From assembly GCA_964421755.1 (NCBI GenBank), contig CAYQYP010000036.1:1-16080 (forward strand): 16,080 nt of DNA. The letters run 5' to 3'. The notes under the pieces are model-generated. The model searched no databases. It was given only the letters and a program-made list of their open reading frames with translations, and had not been told where the DNA came from. The DNA comes from CAVUUN01 sp964421755. Lineage in GTDB: Bacteria > Acidobacteriota > UBA6911 > RPQK01. Every line of letters starts with the position of its first letter. The first letter of the stretch is position 1. Shown here piece by piece: positions 6,983 to 15,545 of this stretch. Made by a program: the position numbers and the translations under genes.

Positions 6983-8329
6983 TCAACTGCTACTCTTGGG
7001 TATTCGAAGGCTGACGACCGTGCCGCTTGGTTCGGCTGCAGTGATTTGCAGCTCACCTCGAAGCCGGAGGGCCCGTTCCTTCATGTTCAGGACGCCGAAC
7101 GTATGGGAGGGGCGGTAGTCAGGGCTAATTCCTTTGCCGTCGTCTTCGACACGCATCATGATCTCATCGCCCCGCTCCAGTAGAATCACTCGAACGTGCC
7201 TGGCTTCCGCATGCCGGGCGATGTTGGTCAGCGCCTCCTGGAGGATCCGGAAGATGGCCGTGGAACAGTCAGGGGTTAGGTTGGAGTCCTCCAGCGTGAG
7301 GTCGAGATCGCAGACCGCGCCGGTTCCCTCCCGGAAATCATCAATGAGCCACTCCACAGCCGCGTGGAGTCCCAACTGGTCGAGAACCAGTGGGCGGAGG
7401 CGCCGGGCGATCCTCCTGACGTCGCTGATCACCGAATTGAGGAGATCAGAGACCGAGTCCAGCCCGTTTTGGACATCGTTGGGCGCCTCCGGCAGGGACT
7501 TGCGCAGGCGGTCCATTGCCATCTTCGCCGCCCAAAGAGACTGTCCCAACTGGTCGTGAATCTCGCTCGCGATCCGCTTGCTCTCTTCTTCGCGAACCCC
7601 GTCCAGGTAGGCGGTCAGGTTACGGAGCTCCTCAGTCATCTGTTCAGCTTTCGTACTCTTTTCGCTGAGTTTCCTGATCAGCAGTTGATTTTCCAGATTT
7701 AGCTCGAGAGCCGACAGGTAGGCTTTGTGGTTACGGAAGGCTGAAATGAACATGAGCACAAGGAAAAGAGAGCACATGATCGCCATGGCGAGGTGCAGGC
7801 GATCGGAAAAGGTGAAGAACCGGACAGTCACTGGAACGAAAGCGGGAACTGCGAAGGCCGCGAAGGCCCTCCTAAGATTTGAGAATGTGCTGACCGCCCC
7901 CGCGACCATTCCGCCGATGACGAAAGCTTGGAATACCTGATGCGGCATGGAATCGGCGGGGAACAGAAAGATCGGTAGGGATCCCCAGAGCAGTCCGGAA
8001 AGAAGGTTGCCCACGATCAGGAGTCTGCCCCAGATACTGTTCGATTTCCGGCTGCCTTCCGCCGCGCTGTATCGTTGGATCAGGACCAAGCGGGCGGCGG
8101 TCAGGATCAGGACGCTGACCAGCCACACGACGAGGGGGCCGGGAGGCAGAACCGACCAGAGGACCGCGACGACGATTACCGAGTTGATGGCGTTGGCAGT
8201 GAGTCCGACCGGAAGAAACGAAAAGAGCCGTCGGACCTGCTCCGGGTAGAAATTAGGAGTCCCGGATAACCCTCCGCTGTCGTCCGTCAAAACCTGTTCA
8301 TAACCTGAAGGCGCTGACCGTGTCGGCAT
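6983..8329 (-). CDS. Membrane sensor histidine kinase, NarL-partner type (HisKA_3)
   Basis: 448 aa. About six hydrophobic segments in the first 200 residues form an integral-membrane sensor with no large extracytoplasmic domain. A short coiled coil follows (ENQLLIRKLSEKSTKAEQMT), then the HisKA_3 dimerisation domain with phospho-acceptor His258 in EIHDQLGQSL. The HATPase_c domain has an N box (EALTNIARHAEA, Asn369), a G1 box (DDGKGI, about 395-400) and a G2 box (FGVLNMKERA, about 411). Such kinases normally phosphorylate LuxR/NarL-type response regulators; none is adjacent, so it is an orphan. ATG 8329 is chosen because GGAGGGG lies 5 nt upstream. An in-frame extension to 8509 exists but has no matching features and contains the promoter. 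It is downstream of the GH106-like gene on the same strand with a gap of 195 nt. Confidence 0.93.
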   Translation of the reverse strand: MPTRSAPSGYEQVLTDDSGGLSGTPNFYPEQVRRLFSFLPVGLTANAINSVIVVAVLWSVLPPGPLVVWLVSVLILTAARLVLIQRYSAAEGSRKSNSIWGRLLIVGNLLSGLLWGSLPIFLFPADSMPHQVFQAFVIGGMVAGAVSTFSNLRRAFAAFAVPAFVPVTVRFFTFSDRLHLAMAIMCSLFLVLMFISAFRNHKAYLSALELNLENQLLIRKLSEKSTKAEQMTEELRNLTAYLDGVREEESKRIASEIHDQLGQSLWAAKMAMDRLRKSLPEAPNDVQNGLDSVSDLLNSVISDVRRIARRLRPLVLDQLGLHAAVEWLIDDFREGTGAVCDLDLTLEDSNLTPDCSTAIFRILQEALTNIARHAEARHVRVILLERGDEIMMRVEDDGKGISPDYRPSHTFGVLNMKERALRLRGELQITAAEPSGTVVSLRIPKSSS

Positions 8330-8357
8330 GCCGGCCCCTCCAGGACCCCATACTCTA

Positions 8358-8386
8358 TGAATACGCCTATGCGAGAGGCGTTTCAA
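8358..8386 (-). promoter_or_regulatory. Putative promoter of the histidine kinase with palindromic spacer
   Basis: On the minus strand TTGAAA (8386-8381) is followed by a 17-bp spacer and TATTCA (8363-8358). The spacer is itself an inverted repeat (cgcct, 7 nt, aggcg; 8364-8380), as expected of an operator read between -35 and -10. Transcription would begin near 8351 and leave a 22-nt leader holding the Shine-Dalgarno. The -10 is a poor match. Confidence 0.35.
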
Positions 8387-8524
8387 GGCGGCATTCTCGC
8401 GCCGCATCCCTTTCAGCATGGCTTGGACCGAAGAAACGGTCCTGCACCGGGTTTCGCTCCATGTGATGGAGAAGACCGAGGACCACGATGCGTTTGACTG
8501 CACGCCCAAGGCGGTTTGCTGCGT

Positions 8525-11500
8525 CTAACGGACTTCGGCGATCTGAAAGTCCTCAAACAGGCCGTAGCCGATCAGGTTGTACTGGGCGCCCGGCGGCGTG
8601 TGCTCGGGAGCCGTCCGCCAAAGCCAGGATCCGATCAAGCCTGGGTTGAATTTGCCGTGGTGCGGTCCGAGCAGGTTTTTCAAGGACCCAAGGACCTCCA
8701 CCTCGACTTCGTTTTGACCTTCGGTCACAAGCCCGCTCAGGTCCAGCTCATAGGGCGGCCAGCCGATGATCCCAGCGGACCGGCCGTTGACGCGCACCTC
8801 CGCGACCGTCCCCAGCCACTTTCCGAGGCGCAGCTTGTATCCGTTCTTCCGGCCTTCCGCCCTGAAAACCCGGCTATAAACAACTCCCTCCGAGTAAAAG
8901 GGAAGATCCTGCGCCGACCAGGCGCCAAGCCCGAGCGTCCTCGGCTTCACGATTCGAAAGCCTTTTTCCTGCGCGGCCGCTCCGAACTCGCCGAGGATAT
9001 AGACCGGCTGCAGCTCGGCATGGATAGACATCGGCTTGGCCTCGACCGTCACCGTGTTTGACCCGGGCTTCAGTCGATCGCCGATCTCGTAAACTCCGAA
9101 CAGCGGGTCCAACCACCACTTTCCCGCGAGAGGGGAAACAGCGGCTCCGTTCACGAGAACCCGCCATAGCCGAGGACGCTCGACGACGGCCTGGACTTTG
9201 CTGAGATCCAGTCCTTCTTCGATGTCGAAATGGAAGGTTGCCTCAAAACCCGAATCGTCCGCGAAGTGGTCTCGATCGAGAAACTCGGTCTTGTACTGCG
9301 GGCTCCACCAGGGATTCGCCTCGAAACCGTGATGGCGATACACTTTCTCCAGGGCGGCGTGAATCGGCAGATCCTCTTCGACGGTATCTCCAAGCTTCAA
9401 ATCACAGTAGTCGATTTTAATGACGTTCGATGAGTTGCGACGAACCGTCATCGGGCCGGCCGGGCTGAGCAGGTGCTCCTCTTCCGCCTCCCGAGCGGCA
9501 GGAGCGGGAGTCCCTTCCGGCGAGATGACCAGAAGCAGGCTCCCCACCGGGGGAACCGTGACCTGAATAGCAAGTTTGTCTTTCTCCGCCCGAGCGGGGT
9601 ACGGCTTCGCCCGTCCGGTGAAAGCATCCAGCACCTGGACGGAACGCCCCGCCGTCCGAACCCTCGCCTGAGCGGGTGTATCCACGCTGGAGTTGACAAA
9701 GAACAGCAGTTGCCGATCGGCCAGTTTCCGTCGCTGGTGATAGAGTTTTCCGGCGGTTACCTCAAATTCTCCGGTAACCAGGTGTTGAATGGCGATCGGG
9801 TCATCCGTGGAGGCGGCTCGAAGCCACCGGGAGCCATACCTGGCGGCAAGGTCGCGCAGCCGAGCTGACTCGGCGCCGTCGACTCGAGGCGGCGGGTCGA
9901 CAAAGGAGAGAAGAAGGCCGCCGGAACTCAGGTATTTCTCGATCAGCCCGACCGTCGGGCTGTCGAGGTTCTCGGTGCCCGGTGGAACGATGACGAGGTC
10001 ATAGGATCGGTTTCCGACAATGAGCTGGCCCGGCTTTATCTGCCCATGACTGCGAAGGATGTTCTCGCAGCCCAGGTCATACTCGACCTGCAGCTTCTCG
10101 AGCTGATTCAGGAAAGGCCGGAAGGCTTCCTCCACGGCATGAACCCGGGAGTCGGGGTCCCCGCCCCCGGCGTACATCCAGGCGGTCGTCGTCGGTTCGA
10201 GAACCAGGATCCGATTGATCTGCTCGCCTGCGGACAGGGCCAGGGAGAGCCGCGCAAAATAATCAGCCTGGACGTGATAGTGCTTCCACCAGGGGTCGTG
10301 GCTGCCGAATGACTGGGGCCAATCGTACTTGCGGACGCCTGCCAGCGTCTGGTAGGTCAGGTGCTGATTCATGAAATTAACGCCCAGGACGTACTCCCAG
10401 TCGCCCAGGCGCTTCATGTCCTCAAAGCGAAGCTCCCAGCCGGAGCCGCCATAAGTCTCGCTGAGTGCCCGTTTCCGCCCGAACTGGTTGGCGACGCTCG
10501 AAAGCTCCTTCACGATCCGGACATCCCCGAACTGGTCTCCCTTTTCCTCATCGTACTGGTTGAAAAGCAGGTCGACGCCGGGGAGCTGATGGTAAGGATA
10601 CATGGCCATGTTGTCGGGGCCATCGTCGACGGCCGGCCAGCCATGGTCCCAGTAGTGGCCGGTCCACAGCAGGCCCTTTTTCTCGGTATAGTCTAACCAG
10701 GGTTTGCTCCAGCGTTCGATGAAGAGCTCGAGAACCGTGAGGTTGTAGTCATGGCGGACCCGGCGCCAGTCACCTGTCTCCTCGAACATGGCCGCGAGGA
10801 GGGGCTCGACGTCGTACCCGCGCCGTTTCCGGAACTGTTCGGACAGATCGGGTGTCCATTTCAGGGCCCTCCGACCCGGGGCCCGGGTGTTGGGCTCGTC
10901 GGTGAAAATCCCGGGGACGGCTTTCCCAAACTCGTTCCCAACGCTTTTCTCGTAGCCCCTCATGGTGATCTCGAGGAACTTCTCGGTGACTCCCGGGACC
11001 AGCAGGTCGACGTAGCCGCGTGCCCCTCGAGGGCGAAAGTAAGCCAGCTCGAAGCAGTCACACCCCCCGGTCGGTTTTTCAATCAGGAAGCGGCACCTGG
11101 AATCCCCCGCTGCCGGCCTCGAGGGAAGCCTGTGAAGAATCAATCCGCTCCCTTGGTTATAGGACGCCGGCATTTCTGCAGCCGTGTGGCCGCCTGCCGC
11201 TCCACTGGGAAAGGGGTTCTCGTCGTACAGCCAGGCCTGAAGCCCCATCTGCTTAGCCTTCTCCACGGTGTAACGAAAGAGCTCGAACCATCTTTCCGAT
11301 AGATACGGTGTAATCAGGCCGACCCGCGGATGAACGAAGAATCCTCCCAGGCCCTGGGACTTGTAGTCAGCCAGCTGCCGGTCGATGTCCGCTTCCGTCA
11401 CTTCTCCATTCCAGACAAAGAACGGCATCGGGCGAAAGGCAGCCGGAGGATTCGGAAACAGACGTTCAAGCTCCGCCCCCGACCGGGGCGGATCCGGCAT

Positions 11501-11584
11501 CTGCCCGAGAAGGCGCCCATCCGACAAGAGCATCATGATCGAGAGTGAAACCAGCGGGAGACACAAACGTGAGGCGTAACCCAT
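8525..11584 (-). CDS. Secreted glycoside hydrolase, GH106-like (alpha-L-rhamnosidase family)
   Basis: 1019 aa. An N-terminal signal peptide (basic MGYASR, a hydrophobic run LCLPLVSLSIMMLL) indicates export. The N-terminal (beta/alpha) barrel region has family blocks: PMPFFVWNGEVTEADIDRQL (53-72), GGFFVHPRVGL (80-90), AWLYDENPFPSGAAGG (117-132), GIFTDEPN (225-232) and ALSETYGGSGWE (373-384). Glu230 and Glu376 are candidate catalytic acids; this is inferred from motif context and has not been verified. The C-terminal part (about 700-1019) reads as beta-sandwich, galactose-binding-like modules (WRVLVNGAAVSPL; EVRVNGRSAGIIGWPPYELDL). GH106 enzymes remove L-rhamnose from plant polysaccharides and pectins. 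No SusCD, TonB transporter or rhamnose catabolic gene is nearby, so it is solitary. No Shine-Dalgarno is visible; a promoter-like sequence ends 8 nt before the ATG. Confidence 0.88.
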   Translation of the reverse strand: MGYASRLCLPLVSLSIMMLLSDGRLLGQMPDPPRSGAELERLFPNPPAAFRPMPFFVWNGEVTEADIDRQLADYKSQGLGGFFVHPRVGLITPYLSERWFELFRYTVEKAKQMGLQAWLYDENPFPSGAAGGHTAAEMPASYNQGSGLILHRLPSRPAAGDSRCRFLIEKPTGGCDCFELAYFRPRGARGYVDLLVPGVTEKFLEITMRGYEKSVGNEFGKAVPGIFTDEPNTRAPGRRALKWTPDLSEQFRKRRGYDVEPLLAAMFEETGDWRRVRHDYNLTVLELFIERWSKPWLDYTEKKGLLWTGHYWDHGWPAVDDGPDNMAMYPYHQLPGVDLLFNQYDEEKGDQFGDVRIVKELSSVANQFGRKRALSETYGGSGWELRFEDMKRLGDWEYVLGVNFMNQHLTYQTLAGVRKYDWPQSFGSHDPWWKHYHVQADYFARLSLALSAGEQINRILVLEPTTTAWMYAGGGDPDSRVHAVEEAFRPFLNQLEKLQVEYDLGCENILRSHGQIKPGQLIVGNRSYDLVIVPPGTENLDSPTVGLIEKYLSSGGLLLSFVDPPPRVDGAESARLRDLAARYGSRWLRAASTDDPIAIQHLVTGEFEVTAGKLYHQRRKLADRQLLFFVNSSVDTPAQARVRTAGRSVQVLDAFTGRAKPYPARAEKDKLAIQVTVPPVGSLLLVISPEGTPAPAAREAEEEHLLSPAGPMTVRRNSSNVIKIDYCDLKLGDTVEEDLPIHAALEKVYRHHGFEANPWWSPQYKTEFLDRDHFADDSGFEATFHFDIEEGLDLSKVQAVVERPRLWRVLVNGAAVSPLAGKWWLDPLFGVYEIGDRLKPGSNTVTVEAKPMSIHAELQPVYILGEFGAAAQEKGFRIVKPRTLGLGAWSAQDLPFYSEGVVYSRVFRAEGRKNGYKLRLGKWLGTVAEVRVNGRSAGIIGWPPYELDLSGLVTEGQNEVEVEVLGSLKNLLGPHHGKFNPGLIGSWLWRTAPEHTPPGAQYNLIGYGLFEDFQIAEVR

Positions 11585-11592
11585 GACCGGTA

Positions 11593-11621
11593 ACGATAAG
11601 CCCCCTCGGCTCCCGGTTCAA
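11593..11621 (-). promoter_or_regulatory. Putative promoter of the GH106-like gene
   Basis: On the minus strand TTGAAC (11621-11616), a 17-bp spacer and TATCGT (11598-11593), each matching consensus at 4 of 6 positions. Only 8 nt separate the -10 from the ATG, so transcription would start at or next to the start codon. The lack of any Shine-Dalgarno agrees with a leaderless message. Confidence 0.35.
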
Positions 11622-11716
11622 TGGGGAAACAGGGAGGGGGGCAATCGTCGGGAATAGGGGACTCCGCGTCGTGCGTGAGGAGAGCAATCCACTCGGCCAT
11701 CCCCTTCCAGAATAAG

Positions 11717-11760
11717 AATAGGGCCAGCAGAATAGGGGGCCTATTTGCTGGCCCCCTATT
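11717..11760. repeat. REP-like nested inverted repeat
   Basis: The outer arms AATAGGGCCAGCA (11717-11729) and TGCTGGCCCCCTATT (11746-11760) enclose an inner AATAGG/CCTATT hairpin (11731-11736, 11740-11745). A related AATAGGGG string recurs at about 11654-11661. Such AATAGGGG-headed palindromes are typical of dispersed REP elements mobilised by Y1 (RAYT) transposases; no transposase is present here. It could alternatively terminate transcription entering from the right. Confidence 0.55.
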
Positions 11761-12000
11761 TGGACCATCCGCCACGAGCGGTTCTTGAGAATCTTTGAAC
11801 AAATCCCGCCCGGTAGTTCCAGTGAGTTGCGCAGATCGGTTCAGTTCCCGACCAGACGGGGCGCAAGACGGGAGGGCGATGAAGCGACCGCCAAGAGCTT
11901 GGCCTGGGCCGCAAATACGCGGCGAAGGGTCGTTTCACGCCTCTACCCATTCAGCTGACAGAGGGCCTGCACCTTGAGTGGGTGTGGATGGTTACGCGAG
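11761..12000. other. Gene-free stretch between the REP-like repeat and the lipoprotein gene
   Basis: A minus-strand open frame at 11756-11950 is proline- and arginine-rich and matches nothing I recognise. I see no promoter or RNA gene in this stretch. Confidence 0.3.
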
Positions 12001-12399
12001 CTACCGGCTCACGTCGGATTCCATGGTGACTGCGGATGAAGGATATGTCACGGCCGCCGAATCCTCGGCAGTGACCACCAGCTGAAAGTCCCTCGCGGAC
12101 GTTATGAACTCGATCTCCCCCTCTCGGTCGTCGCCGATCTCGAGCACCCCCTGTTTTTCAGGAGTGCCGGACCCGGTCCTCGTCCAGACGACATAGGCGT
12201 TTCGCGGAGGTGAAAGGGTGGAAGGGGGAGCGAGGTACTTCACCTCGAGCTTCACTTTAGTGTTGGCGTTGTCGTCGGTCGAGACCTTCACCTCCCCGAC
12301 GGCCGCCGGGACAAGCGGGGTGGTGACAACCCGCGCCTTGTTCGCACACCCTGACAGAGCCAGGACAAAAACTGCCAAGATAGGCACATACTTCTTCAT
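12001..12399 (-). CDS. Small lipoprotein of unknown function
   Basis: 132 aa. The N-terminus MKKYVPILAVFVLALSGC is a lipoprotein signal with lipobox LSGC, and Cys18 would be lipidated. The mature part is about 115 residues, predicted mostly beta: GEVKVSTDDNANTKVKLEVK, then LAPPSTLSPPRNAYVVWTRT and DFQLVVTAED. This pattern (charged repeats, 'Y.VW', 'F.L.VTAE') resembles the small anti-sigma-factor-C-terminal-like lipoproteins common in Acidobacteriota. That is a recalled similarity and does not give a function. GGAG lies about 8 nt before the ATG. No sigma factor gene is adjacent. Confidence 0.85.
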   Translation of the reverse strand: MKKYVPILAVFVLALSGCANKARVVTTPLVPAAVGEVKVSTDDNANTKVKLEVKYLAPPSTLSPPRNAYVVWTRTGSGTPEKQGVLEIGDDREGEIEFITSARDFQLVVTAEDSAAVTYPSSAVTMESDVSR

Positions 12400-12801
12400 C
12401 GTTACTTACTCCATTTCATTCTGGAGCCCCTTGTCGGGGCCGGGTTCTGTTGGTAAACCTGATGCCGTGAACGAACTCTGCCAGGGAACGCGGCTCTTCT
12501 GATTCGCGATGGCGCGACTAACGGGGAACCCGTCGAAGTCGAGAGGAGGCGACACCAGGAAGCGTAGACTTACAATAACGATAGCAGACTGTTAGAAGCA
12601 CTCCAAATCCAGACGCTGCTTCGAGATGCACAACCTGTTTCTACCAAGTTTCGTGCCGGGAGAATACCGGGCACAGGGTATGGCCTAATCTCGCAGATGT
12701 GCCATATCCTCGACTGGTAAAGACGATCACCTTCACTATCCTTCTGATTCTTGTAGTCAGCCGACTCCTCTGAGATCCTTCAAAATAGACAGACAAAGCG
12801 G
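12400..12801. other. Divergent intergenic region, mostly featureless
   Basis: This stretch separates the lipoprotein (-) from the NfeD-like gene (+). It holds a small hairpin (GCCCC/GGGGC, about 12426-12440) near the lipoprotein start and an imperfect inverted repeat around 12676-12710 (ggtatggc against gccatatcc). There is no convincing promoter match for either gene and no ORF with family features. Confidence 0.4.
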
Positions 12802-13299
12802 ATGGCCAGACCGGATCAAAAAGCGAGACTCAGCTGGTTGGAACGGGGCATAGGTGGACGGAAGTGGGGAAAGCTCGCCCTGCTCTTGTCCCTCGGCGTC
12901 GTCATCGGCTCAGCCCAGGCGTTACTCCTCAGGCACCTTTACGGTATCCCCTCCGCCCAGGCCTTCATAACCATCGCACTCCTCCTCGCAATCTGTGACT
13001 TCCTGTTCGCCTGGAATGTCGAACGAACCACCAGAAGAGAAGGCCCCGAGCTCTGGAACAGTATCGTGGGCAGACAGGGGGCAGTGCTTTCCGCACCAGG
13101 CGGGCCGCGCGGCGAGGCAGGCACGGTGAGGGTCGGAGGAGAGATCTGGAAAGCCCGCTGCCGGCTAGCCACACGCGTGCTGCCAGGTCAAAAGGTCGTT
13201 GTTACGGGAAGGGATGGCCTGGTTCTCGAAGTCGAGCCTCTCCTTTCGGACCGCGAACAGTCCGCTGACCCACCCGGATCCCAAGAGCGGCCTGGCTGA
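12802..13299 (+). CDS. NfeD-like membrane protein with OB-fold domain
   Basis: 165 aa. Two transmembrane segments (about 23-45, LALLLSLGVVIG and onward; about 53-73, AFITIALLLAICDFLFAW) are followed by a small soluble domain at about 88-150 (IVGRQGAVLSAP, GTVRVGGEIWKARC, PGQKVVVTGRDGLVLEVEP). The last block is the NfeD C-terminal OB-fold signature, in which a G-x-G-V strand pair precedes 'V..G..L.V'. NfeD proteins usually pair with an SPFH/stomatin protein or a ClpP-class membrane protease in membrane quality control; neither is adjacent. The Shine-Dalgarno is weak. The 200-nt gap to the transporter gene argues against tight coupling. Confidence 0.82.
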   Translation: MARPDQKARLSWLERGIGGRKWGKLALLLSLGVVIGSAQALLLRHLYGIPSAQAFITIALLLAICDFLFAWNVERTTRREGPELWNSIVGRQGAVLSAPGGPRGEAGTVRVGGEIWKARCRLATRVLPGQKVVVTGRDGLVLEVEPLLSDREQSADPPGSQERPG

Positions 13300-13498
13300 G
13301 CCGTTCGCCCCCCGCGTCCCCAGGTTCTGCAGGATCTCCTCGCCTGTAGATCCTCTTCTTGCTTCATGATATCGTCGATTAGACTGCGTTTTACCTGAAG
13401 TTGTATTTTCGCTTTCGCTCGCAATTTGACGTCGGTCTGCTTGCCTTTGCGGCCCTTGAACGGCTGATCCGAAACCTGAAATCAGAAGCGGAGACTGA

Positions 13499-15289
13499 AT
13501 GCCCTTCGACGCGATCGTGATGCTCCTTCTGATCGGAGCGACCCTGGTTGTCTTTGCCCTCGAGATCTGGCCGATTGAAGTTACCGCCTTGAGCCTCCTC
13601 GTCATCCTGTGGCTTTCGGGGTTCGTCACTTCCGAACAGGCGATCTCCGGCTTCAGCAACCCGGCCGTTGTCACGATAGGCGCTCTATTCATCCTGAGCC
13701 ATTCCCTGGTCAAGACGGGGATCCTCGAATTCGGATCCGAGCGGCTGAGCACAGCCTTCATCAACCGGAAGTGGGTGGCGGTTTCCCTTTTCCTTGTCGT
13801 CTCCGGTCTGATCTCGGGATTTTTGAACAACACTGCGGTGGTCGCCGTTTTCATCCCCCTGGCTGTCACCTTGTGCCGGCGTCTCGGTGTCAGCCTCAGT
13901 CATGTCCTGATTCCGCTTTCTTATGTGTCGATCCTGGGCGGCACTCTAACCTTGATTGGCACTTCAACCAACCTCCTCGTGAGCTCGCTGGCCGAGAAGG
14001 CCGGCCAGCCCCGTTTCCAGATGTTCGAGTTTCTTCCGCTCGGCGCAATTTTTCTGGTGGTCGGCCTGTTCTATATCCTCCTGTTCGCCCGGCGGTGGCT
14101 CCCCGCCCGGGTTCCCGCCGATCCAGTTACGGCGGAAATCGCTCCGTTCGTGACCGAGGTGAAGATTCTCCCCGATTCCGCGCTGCTCGGAAAAAGCATC
14201 AGGGAGGCCCGAATTCTTGATCAGTACGACGTCACGATCCTCTCTATCATGCGGAGTGGCCGGTACATTTCGGAGGATATTCCGAATCAGATTTTCAAGG
14301 AAAACGACATACTGGTCGTGCAGGGCACGATGGAGGACGTGCTGAGACTGCGCAGTCAGGAAAAGGTCGCGTTTCTCCCGGATTTCAAGCTCACGGCCGA
14401 AGAGGTTTCGGCGGAGGGACAGTCGATTGTTGAAGCAGTCATCCCGCCAAACAGCCAACTCATCGGCCAAACCCTGAAGGAGGCGGACTTTCGCCGTCGT
14501 TACGGCGCTTTTGTGATGGCGGTGCGCCGGCACGGCGAGACGCTGCGGTCGCGTATCGGGGGGATCCCTCTCCAGGTCGCAGACACCTTGTTGCTTCTTG
14601 TTCCGAAAGGACATGCGGACAAGATGCCCGCCGCAGAGGGCCTTATCCTCCTCTCGAACGTCGACCTGCAGCTCAAGACCCACCGCTTCTGGTGGCTGCC
14701 GCTGGCGCTGCTGCCGATGGTGGTCCTTCTGTCGGCTCTTGATCTTGTCGACATCCTCACGGGGGCGGTCGTTTCGGTGGTCGTTCTGTTGGTTCTCGGT
14801 GTCGTAAGAACGAGCGAAGCTTACCGTTCGATCGATTGGTCGGTGCTGATCCTGATCGCGGCCTTCGTTCCGGTGAGCGATGCAATCCTGAAGAGTGGCG
14901 CGGCCGATTCTGCCGCGGCGGCCTTGTATTACCTGACTGAGGTCATTTTCAGCGGAGCGAGGGCGCAAGTCGCCGTCTCACTCGTCTACCTCGTCACTTC
15001 CCTTTCAACGCAGCTGATATCGAACACAGCCGCGGCGATAATCCTCACTCCGGTCTGCTTGAGCCTGGCCAGCAGCCTGCAGGTCGATCCACGTCCCCTG
15101 CTGATTGCCGTGTGCTTCGCGGCTTCCGCTGAGTTCATGACGCCATTCGGATACCAGACGAACATGATGGTTTACGGACCCGGGCGGTACCGCTTCCTCG
15201 ACTACACACGGTTCGGCTTCCCATTGAACATCGTCTTCTGGCTGCTGGCCACCCTGCTAATTCCAATTTTTTGGAATTTCTCCGGATGA
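13499..15289 (+). CDS. SLC13/DASS-family anion transporter with two RCK_C domains
   Basis: 596 aa inner-membrane symporter, probably for a divalent anion such as sulfate or a dicarboxylate. Two membrane halves flank a cytosolic insert. Half one, 1-200, carries FLNNTAVVAVFIP (108-120) and LIGTSTN (152-158). Half two, 395-596, carries LSTQLISNTAAAIILTP (502-518) and FGYQTNMMVYGPG (550-562). These paired NTA/GT-TN motifs form the sodium and substrate sites in SLC13 proteins. The insert holds two TrkA-C (RCK_C) domains at about 215-290 (KILPDSALLGKSIREA) and 305-372 (AVIPPNSQLIGQTLKEADF), the form seen in bacterial 'SLC13 + TrkA_C' permeases. The ATG has GGAG 6 nt upstream (agcggagactga). The substrate is not resolvable. 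Confidence 0.94.
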   Translation: MPFDAIVMLLLIGATLVVFALEIWPIEVTALSLLVILWLSGFVTSEQAISGFSNPAVVTIGALFILSHSLVKTGILEFGSERLSTAFINRKWVAVSLFLVVSGLISGFLNNTAVVAVFIPLAVTLCRRLGVSLSHVLIPLSYVSILGGTLTLIGTSTNLLVSSLAEKAGQPRFQMFEFLPLGAIFLVVGLFYILLFARRWLPARVPADPVTAEIAPFVTEVKILPDSALLGKSIREARILDQYDVTILSIMRSGRYISEDIPNQIFKENDILVVQGTMEDVLRLRSQEKVAFLPDFKLTAEEVSAEGQSIVEAVIPPNSQLIGQTLKEADFRRRYGAFVMAVRRHGETLRSRIGGIPLQVADTLLLLVPKGHADKMPAAEGLILLSNVDLQLKTHRFWWLPLALLPMVVLLSALDLVDILTGAVVSVVVLLVLGVVRTSEAYRSIDWSVLILIAAFVPVSDAILKSGAADSAAAALYYLTEVIFSGARAQVAVSLVYLVTSLSTQLISNTAAAIILTPVCLSLASSLQVDPRPLLIAVCFAASAEFMTPFGYQTNMMVYGPGRYRFLDYTRFGFPLNIVFWLLATLLIPIFWNFSG

Positions 15290-15303
15290 GCTCGAACTCG
15301 CTT

Positions 15304-15540
15304 TCATGTGAACCGATTCGTTTTGCCGGTCGGTCGGACGGACGGTCCGCTGATCGTCCTGATAGTCACAGCGCCGGACCGAGAGTAAGACGCGGGCACT
15401 CGAAGCACTCGAAGTGAGTGCTCATTACCGGGTGCACCGACGAGAAAACAAGTTCCACAGGCGCAGTAACACTCTGAACCGGGAATCAGCAGGAACTGGA
15501 GCCGTCCACATACAGGGCATCTGGCTTTGCTGTTCGGCAT
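15304..15540 (-). CDS. Small six-cysteine zinc-ribbon-like protein
   Basis: 78 aa, basic and soluble. The N-terminal third has CPVC (8-11) and CYCACGTC (24-31), six cysteines in a CX2C...CXCXCX2C layout that would suit a zinc ribbon or a small metal site. The rest (about 40-78) is basic and rich in Ser/Arg/Thr and looks disordered. A longer in-frame start exists upstream (15594), but the ATG at 15540 is preceded 5 nt away by a full-consensus AAAGGAGGT, which decides the start. It converges on the transporter gene with a 14-nt gap. No named family recognised; roles in RNA or ribosome binding are possible guesses only. Confidence 0.72.
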   Translation of the reverse strand: MPNSKARCPVCGRLQFLLIPGSECYCACGTCFLVGAPGNEHSLRVLRVPASYSRSGAVTIRTISGPSVRPTGKTNRFT

Positions 15541-15545
15541 GTTCG

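Noticed and set aside
8330..8509. 60-codon N-terminal extension of the histidine kinase
   Set aside because: No ribosome binding site, no conserved features, and it spans the predicted promoter; the ATG at 8329 has GGAGGGG in front.
13188..13424. Minus-strand frame starting MRAKAKIQLQVKRSLIDD
   Set aside because: The start of the frame looks protein-like, but it opens with TTG, has no ribosome binding site, and degenerates into arginine/serine-rich sequence opposite the NfeD-like gene. At most an unrecognised relic.
13964..14968. Long antisense frame (334 codons) inside the SLC13 gene
   Set aside because: Highly charged, low-hydrophobicity composition typical of the antisense of a membrane protein gene.
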